Part shown: positions 1 through 5,385 of the stretch, in pieces
Layout: each line of letters opens with the position of its first letter
Numbering within the stretch: position 1 is the first letter of the stretch
Assembly (NCBI GenBank): GCA_945903655.1
Contig: CAMDOY010000269.1
Span: 1 to 5,455, forward strand
From: Rhizobium sp. Q54
Lineage (GTDB): Bacteria; Pseudomonadota; Alphaproteobacteria; Rhizobiales; Beijerinckiaceae
DNA: 5,455 nt
Direction: 5' to 3'
Notes under the pieces: generated by a model
Database searches by the model: none
What the model was told of the DNA's origin: nothing
What the model saw: the letters and a program-made list of their open reading frames with translations, nothing else
Position numbers and translations under genes: made by a program

Positions 1-641
1 TCGGAGGTCACCTGCACCTCGTTCTTCTCGAGGGCCATGCGCACTTCGGCGGCGCCGGGATAGCCGCTGATATATTTGTGGCTGATCCCCAGCAGCTCCA
101 TTTCAGCGCGCAGGTTGATGTCCTTGGAGCTGTCCGGCGTCAGGCCGCCCACCCAGAAATCCTTTTTGCTGAGGAGATCCTCGGGCTTTTCCAGCCCCCC
201 GCCCGTATCGGTGCGGCCATAATAGACGCTGACCGCCTCGACCCCTGCAATAAAGGGGATCGAGGTCGGATCGATCTTGAGCGCGGGCGAGCCCTGGGCG
301 GCGGCCACGGCAACGGCCGTCAGATAGCCGATGGTCAGGCCATCGCGCGGGGCGACCTGGCCCAGCCAATTGGCGCCGATCAATCCGCCCGCGCCCCCCA
401 TGTTGCGCACCACGATGGTGGGCTCGCCAGGGATATGCCGACCGAGATGCCGCGCCATGATGCGCGCCTCGGTGTCGGTCGGGCCGCCACTGGTGAAATT
501 CACCACGAGGGAGATGGTCTTGCCCTTGTAGAGATCGGCGGGGTCAGCAGCGCGCGTGGGAGCGCTGAACATGAGACAGGGAAGCAGGGCGGCGAGGCCA
601 TAGACCCGTCTCAGCATGCGCTGCTTCGCTGATCGCGACAT
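1..641 (-). CDS. Bug/TctC-type tripartite tricarboxylate transporter substrate-binding protein (3' end cut by window edge)
   Basis: Periplasmic solute-binding protein of the Bug (TctC) family, which capture carboxylates and other small organic molecules for tripartite tricarboxylate transporters or for signalling. The visible 213 residues begin with a basic N-terminus (LRR at 10-12), a hydrophobic stretch and a probable signal-peptidase site near residues 29-32 (TRAA). The family hallmarks follow: DLYKGK at 36-41, SGGPTD at 51-56, a HIPGEP block at 69-74 and the GGAGG loop at 82-86. The frame stays open to base 1, so roughly the last third of a normal 320-340 residue protein is outside the window. 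The start at 641 is chosen because AAAGGAGGGA (646-655, minus strand) sits just upstream; Met9 is an in-frame alternative without such a site. The protein is a diverged paralogue of the one at 1707-2735, sharing the HIPGxP and AGG blocks. It is divergent from the crotonase gene. Ligand unknown. Confidence 0.92.
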   Translation of the reverse strand, partial: MSRSAKQRMLRRVYGLAALLPCLMFSAPTRAADPADLYKGKTISLVVNFTSGGPTDTEARIMARHLGRHIPGEPTIVVRNMGGAGGLIGANWLGQVAPRDGLTIGYLTAVAVAAAQGSPALKIDPTSIPFIAGVEAVSVYYGRTDTGGGLEKPEDLLSKKDFWVGGLTPDSSKDINLRAEMELLGISHKYISGYPGAAEVRMALEKNEVQVTS

Positions 642-815
642 GACGTCCCTCCTTTGCGACCGGCGTTTGAACGCTCTTGTCGATCCGTCTGCGGATGGGT
701 ACACAAGGCATGAGCGTTGTCAACGCGATCAAAAACAAGAAACAAGACATCGCAAAACCCCTGCGCAAGGAGCCACCATAAAGCTCCAGCAGTCCAGCCC
801 AAGGAGGAAAGCCAA
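642..815. promoter_or_regulatory. Divergent intergenic control region between solute-binding protein and crotonase genes
   Basis: 174 bases separate the two divergent start codons. On the minus strand a perfect TTGACA (718-723) could be the -35 box of the solute-binding protein gene; 16-17 bases on, the best -10 candidates (TACCCA or ACCCAT, around 695-701) are weak. No convincing plus-strand promoter is visible, although TTGTCA at 717-722 could be a -35 box on that strand. The region also has a 13-base palindrome (714-726), a small inverted repeat ATCCG-TCTG-CGGAT (683-696), and a spaced pair AACGCTC (670-676) / GAGCGTT (712-718). A strong Shine-Dalgarno AAGGAGG at 801-807 serves the crotonase gene. 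The promoter assignments are inference. Confidence 0.45.
714..726. repeat. Perfect short palindrome GCGTTG-T-CAACGC, candidate operator
   Basis: Six-base arms flank a single central base and overlap the candidate minus-strand TTGACA box at 718-723. This placement would let a dimeric repressor block transcription of the solute-binding protein gene, and possibly of the divergent crotonase gene. The palindrome is read directly from the sequence; the operator role is inference, and a 6-base arm could occur by chance. Confidence 0.35.
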
Positions 816-1658
816 ATGAAGGACTATGAAACCATCAAGATCGTGCAGGAGGACGATGGCGTCACCTGGCTGATTTTCAATCGCCCCGAAAAGCGCAACG
901 CCATGAGCCCGCAACTCCATGCGGACTGCAACGACGCCCTGCGCGTCCTGGCGACCGACCCCAAGACCCGCGTGCTGATCGTGACCGGCGCAGGCGAAGC
1001 TTTTTGCGCGGGGCAGGACCTCAAGCTGTTCTTCCGCGAGAACGACGACAAGCCTGCGGCGCGTTTCGAGGCGGGCGAGAACTCCCATAGCTGGCGCTGG
1101 CAGCGTCTGTCGAAATTCCCCAAGGCGACCATCGCCATGGTCAATGGCTTCTGCTTCGGCGGCGCCTTCACCCAGCTCATCGCCTGCGACCTCGCCATCT
1201 CCGCCGACGAAGCCACCTTTGGGCTTTCTGAGATCAACTGGGGCATCATTCCCGGCGGCGTGGTGAGCTGGAATGTGGTCCAAGCCCTGAACACCCGCGA
1301 CGCCATGTTCTACGCCATCACCGGCGACACTTTCGACGGAAAGCAGGCGGCGAAAATGGGGCTGGTGAACTATTCCGTGCCCAAGGATCAGCTGCGCGAA
1401 GAGACACTGAAACTGGCGCGTCGCCTGGCGCAAAAGAATCCGGCGACCCTGCGCTACACGAAGGAAGGCATCCGCGCCGTGCGCGGCATGACGGAAGCGC
1501 AGGCGCAGGACTATCTCGCCGCCAAGTCCGACGCTTTGCGCTTCGTGGACGGGGAAGGCGGGCGTGAGGAATCCCTCAAGCAATTCCTCGATGAAAAGGT
1601 CTTCCGCCCGGGCCTTGGCAATTACGACCGCGACATCGCGGCGGCGCGCAAGAAGTAG
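816..1658 (+). CDS. Enoyl-CoA hydratase/isomerase-family protein, 4-hydroxycinnamoyl-CoA hydratase-lyase-like
   Basis: Crotonase-superfamily enzyme of 280 residues, acting on an acyl-CoA thioester in the cytoplasm. From memory of the Pseudomonas 4-hydroxycinnamoyl-CoA hydratase-lyase (276 residues; feruloyl-CoA to vanillin plus acetyl-CoA), whole blocks match: RPEKRNAMSP at 23-32, TGAGEA at 57-62, the ACDLAI stretch at 123-128, GLSEINWGI at 136-144 and EGGRE at 247-251. The essential Glu143 is kept as Glu139. The oxyanion-hole residues Met70 and Gly120 correspond to Gln67 and Gly116, and Ser123 to Thr119. Both phenol-binding tyrosines are replaced: Tyr75 by Phe72 and Tyr239 by Ala235. The substrate may therefore lack the para-hydroxyl. 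The start at 816 is supported by AAGGAGG at 801-807; an upstream in-frame ATG at 717 would add 33 residues unlike the family. The gene ends before a hairpin terminator. Confidence 0.93.
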   Translation: MKDYETIKIVQEDDGVTWLIFNRPEKRNAMSPQLHADCNDALRVLATDPKTRVLIVTGAGEAFCAGQDLKLFFRENDDKPAARFEAGENSHSWRWQRLSKFPKATIAMVNGFCFGGAFTQLIACDLAISADEATFGLSEINWGIIPGGVVSWNVVQALNTRDAMFYAITGDTFDGKQAAKMGLVNYSVPKDQLREETLKLARRLAQKNPATLRYTKEGIRAVRGMTEAQAQDYLAAKSDALRFVDGEGGREESLKQFLDEKVFRPGLGNYDRDIAAARKK

Positions 1659-1671
1659 GCTGCGAAACACG

Positions 1672-1695
1672 AGAGCCGGGTTCGCGCCCGGCTCT
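1672..1695. terminator. Bidirectional hairpin terminator between convergent genes
   Basis: A perfect 9-base stem, AGAGCCGGG (1672-1680) and CCCGGCTCT (1687-1695), encloses the loop TTCGCG. It lies in the 48-base gap between the stop of the crotonase gene (1658) and the stop of the minus-strand solute-binding protein gene (1707). A long T-run is missing on both sides, so it may work as an imperfect intrinsic terminator for both converging transcripts. Confidence 0.75.
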
Positions 1696-1706
1696 TGTCC
1701 TATGGA

Positions 1707-2735
1707 TTAATCGCCTTCAAGCGCGGTCTTCAGCTTGTCGATGACGGGCTTGGGAATATCGTAGAGCTTCTTGACCAGCGTCTCCAGATCCACGCCTGAA
1801 ATGGCGGTGATGACGAGGCGCTGACGCTCAGCTTCCGCAATGGCCTGCGGGTCGGCCATGGCCTTCATGAAGGCTGTGCGCAGGGCTTCCACCCGCTCCT
1901 TCGGCACGCCGGGCGCGACAAAGAAGGGACGCGTGAAGACGCCCTGCGAATAGAGCAGTTCGAACATCTGCAGCTTCTCGGGATCCTTCGTATAGGCGAC
2001 GCTGAGGGGCACGCCCTCCTTGTTGAGGCCGGGATCGCCCACCATGGATTCCTGCACGAGCACGCGCACCATCTTCTTCTCGAACCAGTCCGGCCTTTGC
2101 GACTGGATGGAGGTCCAGCCCATGCCGCACAGGCCCTGCACCTCGCCGGTCTCCATGGCCATGCCGACCTCGCGCGTGCCCGCATAGCCCTGGACGAAGC
2201 GGATCTTCGCGCCCAGCAGATTCTTCAGCGCCATGGGCATGTCGCGGGTGGTGCCGCCGCTGGAGCCGAAAATCGCCTCCCGGGTGAAAATGTCCTGAAA
2301 GGTCTTGATCGGAGAATCCGCTTTCACCAGACAGGTGAAGACCTCCGAATTGGCGCTGCCGATATAGTTGAGGGTGCGCGCGTCATGTTTGATTTGCGCC
2401 GCGTTGACGCTGACGAGCTGGTCGACGAGAGAGCCCGCCTGCGGCGCCCCGATCACCGAACCATCCTTGGCCGCCACATTGGCAACATAGGCCGCCGAGG
2501 TGTTGCCGCCCGCGCCCGGCATGTTCTGCACGACCACATTTGGATTGCCTGGAATATGTTTGCTCAGGAAGCGCGCCACGAGCCGGGCGTAGAGATCATA
2601 ACCGCCGCCGCTAGAGGAGCCGACGACGAGGGTGACCTGCTTGCCGCGATAAAAATCGGCGATGGCGTCCTGGGCGCGCAGGCCCTGTGACGACACAATC
2701 GTGGCGGCGAGCGCACAGGCGATAGACAGACGCAT
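1707..2735 (-). CDS. Bug/TctC-type tripartite tricarboxylate transporter substrate-binding protein
   Basis: Complete 342-residue periplasmic binding protein of the Bug (TctC) family, a usual length. A Sec-type signal peptide covers about residues 1-21 (hydrophobic core 4-14, likely cut after LRA). Family landmarks in order are DFYRGK at 27-32, SSGGGYD at 41-47, HIPGNP at 60-65, PGAGGN at 73-78, and YAGTREV followed by METGEV at 184-199, which fits the usual dimerisation/ligand region. Cys135 and Cys203 could form a periplasmic disulfide; whether they are close in the fold is unknown. The start at 2735 is supported by GGGAGGA (2738-2744, minus strand). No TctA or TctB membrane subunit is nearby, so it may use a transporter encoded elsewhere or act as an orphan binder. 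It is divergent from the luciferase-like monooxygenase gene, suggesting co-regulation. Ligand unknown. Confidence 0.95.
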   Translation of the reverse strand: MRLSIACALAATIVSSQGLRAQDAIADFYRGKQVTLVVGSSSGGGYDLYARLVARFLSKHIPGNPNVVVQNMPGAGGNTSAAYVANVAAKDGSVIGAPQAGSLVDQLVSVNAAQIKHDARTLNYIGSANSEVFTCLVKADSPIKTFQDIFTREAIFGSSGGTTRDMPMALKNLLGAKIRFVQGYAGTREVGMAMETGEVQGLCGMGWTSIQSQRPDWFEKKMVRVLVQESMVGDPGLNKEGVPLSVAYTKDPEKLQMFELLYSQGVFTRPFFVAPGVPKERVEALRTAFMKAMADPQAIAEAERQRLVITAISGVDLETLVKKLYDIPKPVIDKLKTALEGD

Positions 2736-2759
2736 GGTTCCTCCCGAACTTTGTTGGCT

Positions 2760-2776
2760 GCAAAGTCATCGCAAAG
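2760..2776. repeat. Direct repeat GCAAAG-N5-GCAAAG
   Basis: Two identical GCAAAG hexamers (2760-2765 and 2771-2776) are repeated with an 11-base period, about one helical turn. They lie where the -10 region of the minus-strand solute-binding protein gene would fall. A regulator contacting the same face of the helix twice is possible. The repeat is short and may be chance. Confidence 0.25.
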
Positions 2777-2785
2777 CCAGCGCCC

Positions 2786-2800
2786 TGTCAATGCTTGACA
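2786..2800. promoter_or_regulatory. Back-to-back TTGACA boxes forming a perfect inverted repeat (TGTCAA-TGC-TTGACA)
   Basis: A perfect consensus -35 hexamer occurs on each strand, outward-facing and separated by only three bases. The plus-strand copy (2795-2800) belongs to a convincing promoter for the monooxygenase operon. The minus-strand copy (2786-2791) faces the solute-binding protein gene, but its -10 region (for example TGACTT at 17-base spacing) is weak. Two polymerases could not easily occupy both at once, so the divergent units may compete, or the palindrome may also be an operator. Confidence 0.5.
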
Positions 2801-2822
2801 CCGGCAGGCGCCGTCCTACTAT
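2795..2822 (+). promoter_or_regulatory. Sigma70-type promoter for the luciferase-like monooxygenase operon
   Basis: A consensus -35 box TTGACA (2795-2800), a 16-base spacer and TACTAT (2817-2822, four of six matches to TATAAT including the first two and last two positions) make a good housekeeping promoter. Transcription would start near 2829, giving a leader of about 40 bases before the ATG at 2871. This is the best promoter in the window. It also argues against the upstream ATG at 2835, which would lie almost at the transcript end without a ribosome binding site. Confidence 0.65.
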
Positions 2823-2832
2823 CGGGCCAAAA

Positions 2833-2851
2833 GCATGGCGCAGGTCCATGC
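2833..2851 (+). other. Small leader hairpin upstream of the monooxygenase ribosome binding site
   Basis: GCATGG (2833-2838) and CCATGC (2846-2851) can pair around a 7-base loop within the predicted short 5' leader. The hairpin ends about five bases before GAGGGAGGA (2856-2864). It could stabilise the mRNA or shape ribosome loading. The stem is only six pairs, so the structural call is modest. Confidence 0.3.
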
Positions 2852-2870
2852 GCCCGAGGGAGGATCCACC

Positions 2871-4124
2871 ATGTCGGACACCGGCCAAGTCAACGTCTTT
2901 TCCTGGCACTTCATGCCCTGGCCCTATCTCGACGAGAATTTCGACCGGGATCACGAAAGCGGCTGGATCACGGTTCCCAATTCCCTCTTCGACCGCAAGA
3001 AGGCGGTGGGCCTCTATCAGGAATATCTCGACGAACTGGCCGCCGCCGACGGGCTGGGCTTTGACGGCGTGGTGCTGAACGAGCATCACCAGAACATCTA
3101 CGGCATCATGCCCGCGCCGAACCTGCTGGCCGCCGCGCTCACGCAGACCACCAAGACATGCAAGCTGGTGGTGCTGGGCAATCTGCTGCCCCTGAACTTC
3201 CGCCCCCTGCGCGTGGCGGAGGAATACGCCATGCTCGATTGCATGTCGAACGGGCGCCTGGTGGCGGGCTTCGCGCCGGGCGGCGGGCATGAGTCCTACA
3301 GCTATTCCTACTCCATGCCCCTGGCGCGCGAGCGCTTCTGGGAGGGCGTCGATCTCATCGTGCAGGCCTGGACCAAACCGGGGCCGACGAGCTTCGAGGG
3401 CAAGCACTATTCCATGCGCTATGTGAACCCATGGCCGCAGCCCCTGCAGACGCCCCATCCCCCCATCTGGATCCCCGGCTCCAACAGCGTCGAGACCATG
3501 TATGAGGTGGCGCGGCGCGACTTCTGCTACTTCCTGTCCACCCGCGGCAAGCTCTCGGGCGCCAAGCGCTCAGCCCTGCGTTTTGGCGAGGTTGTCGAGG
3601 AAATCGGCAAGGATTTCCATCCCCACCAGATGGGCCTTCTGTTCAGCGTCTATGTGGGCGAGACCGACGAGATCGCGCGGGAGGAAAGCGGCGAGGCCAT
3701 CTTCTATTTCACGCGCAATTGCCTCAAGGGCCACCAGCGCCGCAAGGGCCGCCGCCTGACCATGGCGCCGGGCGGCTTGTCGCCCTCGTCCTGGCAGCTC
3801 TATCTGGAAAATTCCGTGGTCGGCGCCAAGATGCTCGGCGACGCCGAGAACTGGAAGGACATCGACGAGATGGGCTCCATCTTCGTCGGCAGCCCCGACA
3901 CGGTCTTCGACAAATTGTGGGAATTCGTCGATGAAGCCAATATCGGCAATCTCCTCATCCAGTTCCACATCGGCAATCTCTCGAAGGAAAAGACCCTCAA
4001 GAGCCAGCAGCTCTTCGCCGAAAAGGTGCTGCCGCGCCTGCGCGCCGAATCGAAGAAGCTCTTCGCGCGCAAATTCGCCAAGAAGACTATCGACGTCGAA
4101 GCCGAAGCGGTCGTGACGGCCTGA
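2871..4124 (+). CDS. Luciferase-like (LLM) class flavin-dependent monooxygenase
   Basis: Cytoplasmic TIM-barrel oxidoreductase of 417 residues from the bacterial luciferase-like superfamily, whose members use reduced FMN (or F420) and usually molecular oxygen to oxidise small organic substrates. Hallmarks are GFDGVVLNEHH at 63-73, with the EHH seen in luciferase relatives; a strand-turn NLLPL at 104-108; AEEYAMLDCMSNGR at 116-129; the AGFAPGGG glycine-rich strand at 132-139; and PPIWIPGSNS further on. It is longer than many family members (about 330-370), with a large C-terminal part containing the FVGSPDTVFDKL block and a Lys/Arg-rich then acidic tail. A Tyr/Ser repeat (SYSYSYS) follows the glycine-rich strand. 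The start at 2871 is chosen for GAGGGAGGA at 2856-2864. It heads a probable operon with the hydrolase-fold gene 56 bases on. Type II Baeyer-Villiger oxidation is one possible reaction; the real substrate is unknown. Confidence 0.93.
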   Translation: MSDTGQVNVFSWHFMPWPYLDENFDRDHESGWITVPNSLFDRKKAVGLYQEYLDELAAADGLGFDGVVLNEHHQNIYGIMPAPNLLAAALTQTTKTCKLVVLGNLLPLNFRPLRVAEEYAMLDCMSNGRLVAGFAPGGGHESYSYSYSMPLARERFWEGVDLIVQAWTKPGPTSFEGKHYSMRYVNPWPQPLQTPHPPIWIPGSNSVETMYEVARRDFCYFLSTRGKLSGAKRSALRFGEVVEEIGKDFHPHQMGLLFSVYVGETDEIAREESGEAIFYFTRNCLKGHQRRKGRRLTMAPGGLSPSSWQLYLENSVVGAKMLGDAENWKDIDEMGSIFVGSPDTVFDKLWEFVDEANIGNLLIQFHIGNLSKEKTLKSQQLFAEKVLPRLRAESKKLFARKFAKKTIDVEAEAVVTA

Positions 4125-4180
4125 ACCAAAACACATGCCGCGACAGCGCGAGATGAACGCGCCCGGCCGGGGGGACTGAC

Positions 4181-5005
4181 ATGACGACGCGTATGGTGGA
4201 CGTTCGAGGCAAGAAGGTCGAGGTGCTGGAGAGCGGGTCGGGCGAGCCCGTGCTTTATCTTCATGACATGTGGGATCTGCATACGGCGCAGGGGGGCATG
4301 TTCCCCTTCCACGAGCAGCTCGCCGCAAAGTTCAGGCTGCTCGCGCCCGCCCATCCCGGTTGCGGGGAGAGCGACTCCATCAAGTCCATCGCCGACATCG
4401 ACGATCTCGCCTTCCATTACCTCGATGTGCTGGACGCGCTGGGCCTGCAGAACGCCGCCATCGTCGGGACGGGTCTGGGCGGCTGGGTCGCGACGGAGAT
4501 CGCAGTGCGCAATCCCGAGCGCGTGTCGCGCCTCGCCCTGGTGGGCGCCGCGGGCCTGCAGATGCCCGGCGCGCAGATCGCTGACATCTTCATGTATTCC
4601 CAGCATCGCGATGGCGGGATCATGCGCGACCTGCGCAACCTGCTCTTCGGCGACGCCGACAGCGCGCTGGCGAACAGCATTGTACCGGACGGGCGCGTGA
4701 ACATCCCCGACGAGGTCCGCCGCTACAAGAGCCTGACGCTGGCGGGCCGCGTCGGCTGGGAGCCGCCCTATCTCCACGACCGCAAGCTGCTGGACCGCCT
4801 GCACCGCATCGCCGCCCCGGCGCTGCTGATCTGGGGCGAGCAGGACCGCTTCGTGCCGCTGGCCAATGGCCGCGCCTATGCGGCGAACCTGCCCAAGGCC
4901 GCGCTGAAAGTGCTGCCCGGCGTCGGCCATAGCGCCATTCTGGAGGCGCCGGAACAGTGCATGGCGCTGATCGCGCCCTTCCTGTCCACGGGGGCTTTGC
5001 CGTAG
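4181..5005 (+). CDS. Alpha/beta hydrolase-fold protein with glycine in place of the catalytic nucleophile
   Basis: Single-domain alpha/beta hydrolase-fold protein of 274 residues with no signal peptide, so cytoplasmic. The fold is recognisable from the early VLYLHD strand (24-29), APAHPGCGESD at 55-65, the nucleophile-elbow region at 94-101, the RVSRLALVGAAG strand at 114-125, GEQDRFVP at 219-226 and GVGHS at 247-251. The acid Asp222 and base His250 are in place. The elbow, however, reads G-T-G-L-G-G (96-101), where relatives have G-x-S-x-G-G, so Gly98 (codon GGT, 4472-4474) occupies the serine position. Classical ester hydrolysis through an acyl-enzyme is therefore doubtful; a His/Asp-driven lyase, isomerase or cofactor-independent oxygenase role, or a non-catalytic role, is possible. 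The ribosome binding site is GGGGGGA at 4169-4175. It lies 56 bases after the monooxygenase, suggesting action on its product. Confidence 0.92.
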   Translation: MTTRMVDVRGKKVEVLESGSGEPVLYLHDMWDLHTAQGGMFPFHEQLAAKFRLLAPAHPGCGESDSIKSIADIDDLAFHYLDVLDALGLQNAAIVGTGLGGWVATEIAVRNPERVSRLALVGAAGLQMPGAQIADIFMYSQHRDGGIMRDLRNLLFGDADSALANSIVPDGRVNIPDEVRRYKSLTLAGRVGWEPPYLHDRKLLDRLHRIAAPALLIWGEQDRFVPLANGRAYAANLPKAALKVLPGVGHSAILEAPEQCMALIAPFLSTGALP

Positions 5006-5036
5006 GGTTGGGCGACACCACCCAGCGGACGCGCCC

Positions 5037-5381
5037 ATGACCCCCAGAATGTATGGCATCAAGAATTGCGACACGGTCGCCAAGGCCCGCGCCTGGCTGA
5101 CGGATCGCGCCATCGCCTATGATTTCCATGACTACAAGGCGCAGGGGATCGACGCGGCTCGTCTGACCCAATGGGTCGAGGAGCTCGGCTGGGAGAAGGT
5201 GCTGAACCGCGCGGGCGTCACCTTCCGCAAGCTCCCCGAAGCCGCCCGCGCCGACCTCGACGCGGCCAAGGCCGTGGCCCTGATGGTCGGCCAGCCCTCC
5301 ATGATCAAGCGGCCCCTGCTGGATCTGGGGGACCGGCGGGTGCTGGGGTTCAAGCCGGAGCTTTATGAGGGTTTGTTCTAA
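5037..5381 (+). CDS. yffB: YffB/ArsC-like thioredoxin-fold reductase family protein (Spx/MgsR-type annotation)
   Basis: Small thioredoxin-fold protein of 114 residues, close in length and sequence to E. coli YffB, part of the ArsC/Spx family. Matching blocks are YGIKNCDT at 6-13, FHDYKAQG at 30-37, ELGWEKVLN at 49-57, RKL at 64-66 and IKRPLL at 90-95, including Pro93, the expected cis-proline, and Arg92. Cys11 is the only cysteine, so there is no CxxC pair; any redox chemistry would need glutathione or a partner thiol. True arsenate reduction is not shown, and YffB's cellular substrate is unsettled. The start at 5037 gives the usual four to five residues before the first strand; the ribosome binding site is weak (CGGAC near 5026) and Met5 at 5049 is an alternative. 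It begins 31 bases after the hydrolase-fold gene, probably co-transcribed, but the family occurs in many contexts, so a functional link is uncertain. Confidence 0.92.
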   Translation: MTPRMYGIKNCDTVAKARAWLTDRAIAYDFHDYKAQGIDAARLTQWVEELGWEKVLNRAGVTFRKLPEAARADLDAAKAVALMVGQPSMIKRPLLDLGDRRVLGFKPELYEGLF

Positions 5382-5385
5382 CCCC

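Noticed and set aside
78..632. Plus-strand open frame of 184 codons over the first solute-binding gene
   Set aside because: The minus strand here encodes a Bug/TctC protein with a signal peptide and a strong ribosome binding site; the plus frame is its shadow.
727..760. A-rich stretch with AACAAG repeats, considered as an UP element or repeat array
   Set aside because: Only two short imperfect copies are present and no well-placed plus-strand promoter adjoins them.
717..815. Upstream extension of the crotonase gene by 33 codons from an ATG at 717
   Set aside because: The extra residues are Lys/Gln/Arg-rich and unlike the family; the ATG at 816 has AAGGAGG at ideal distance and gives the family length.
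729..1670. Minus-strand open frame of 313 codons opposite the crotonase gene
   Set aside because: The plus strand encodes an unmistakable crotonase; the antisense product has no recognisable motif and would run through the terminator hairpin.
2835..2870. Upstream ATG extending the monooxygenase by 12 residues
   Set aside because: It lies within the leader hairpin, only a few bases after the predicted transcript start and without a ribosome binding site; the ATG at 2871 has GAGGGAGGA upstream.
4162..4171. Palindrome CCCGGCCGGG before the hydrolase-fold gene, considered as a terminator
   Set aside because: A 10-base self-complementary GC run has no room for a loop with a strong stem, has no T-tract, and overlaps the ribosome binding site; chance in GC-rich DNA is likely.
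3800..5113. Minus-strand open frame of 437 codons spanning the monooxygenase end, the hydrolase-fold gene and the yffB-like start
   Set aside because: It is antisense to three genes with clear family motifs, its translation is low-complexity Arg/Ala/Gly/Gln-rich, and long antisense frames are common in GC-rich DNA.
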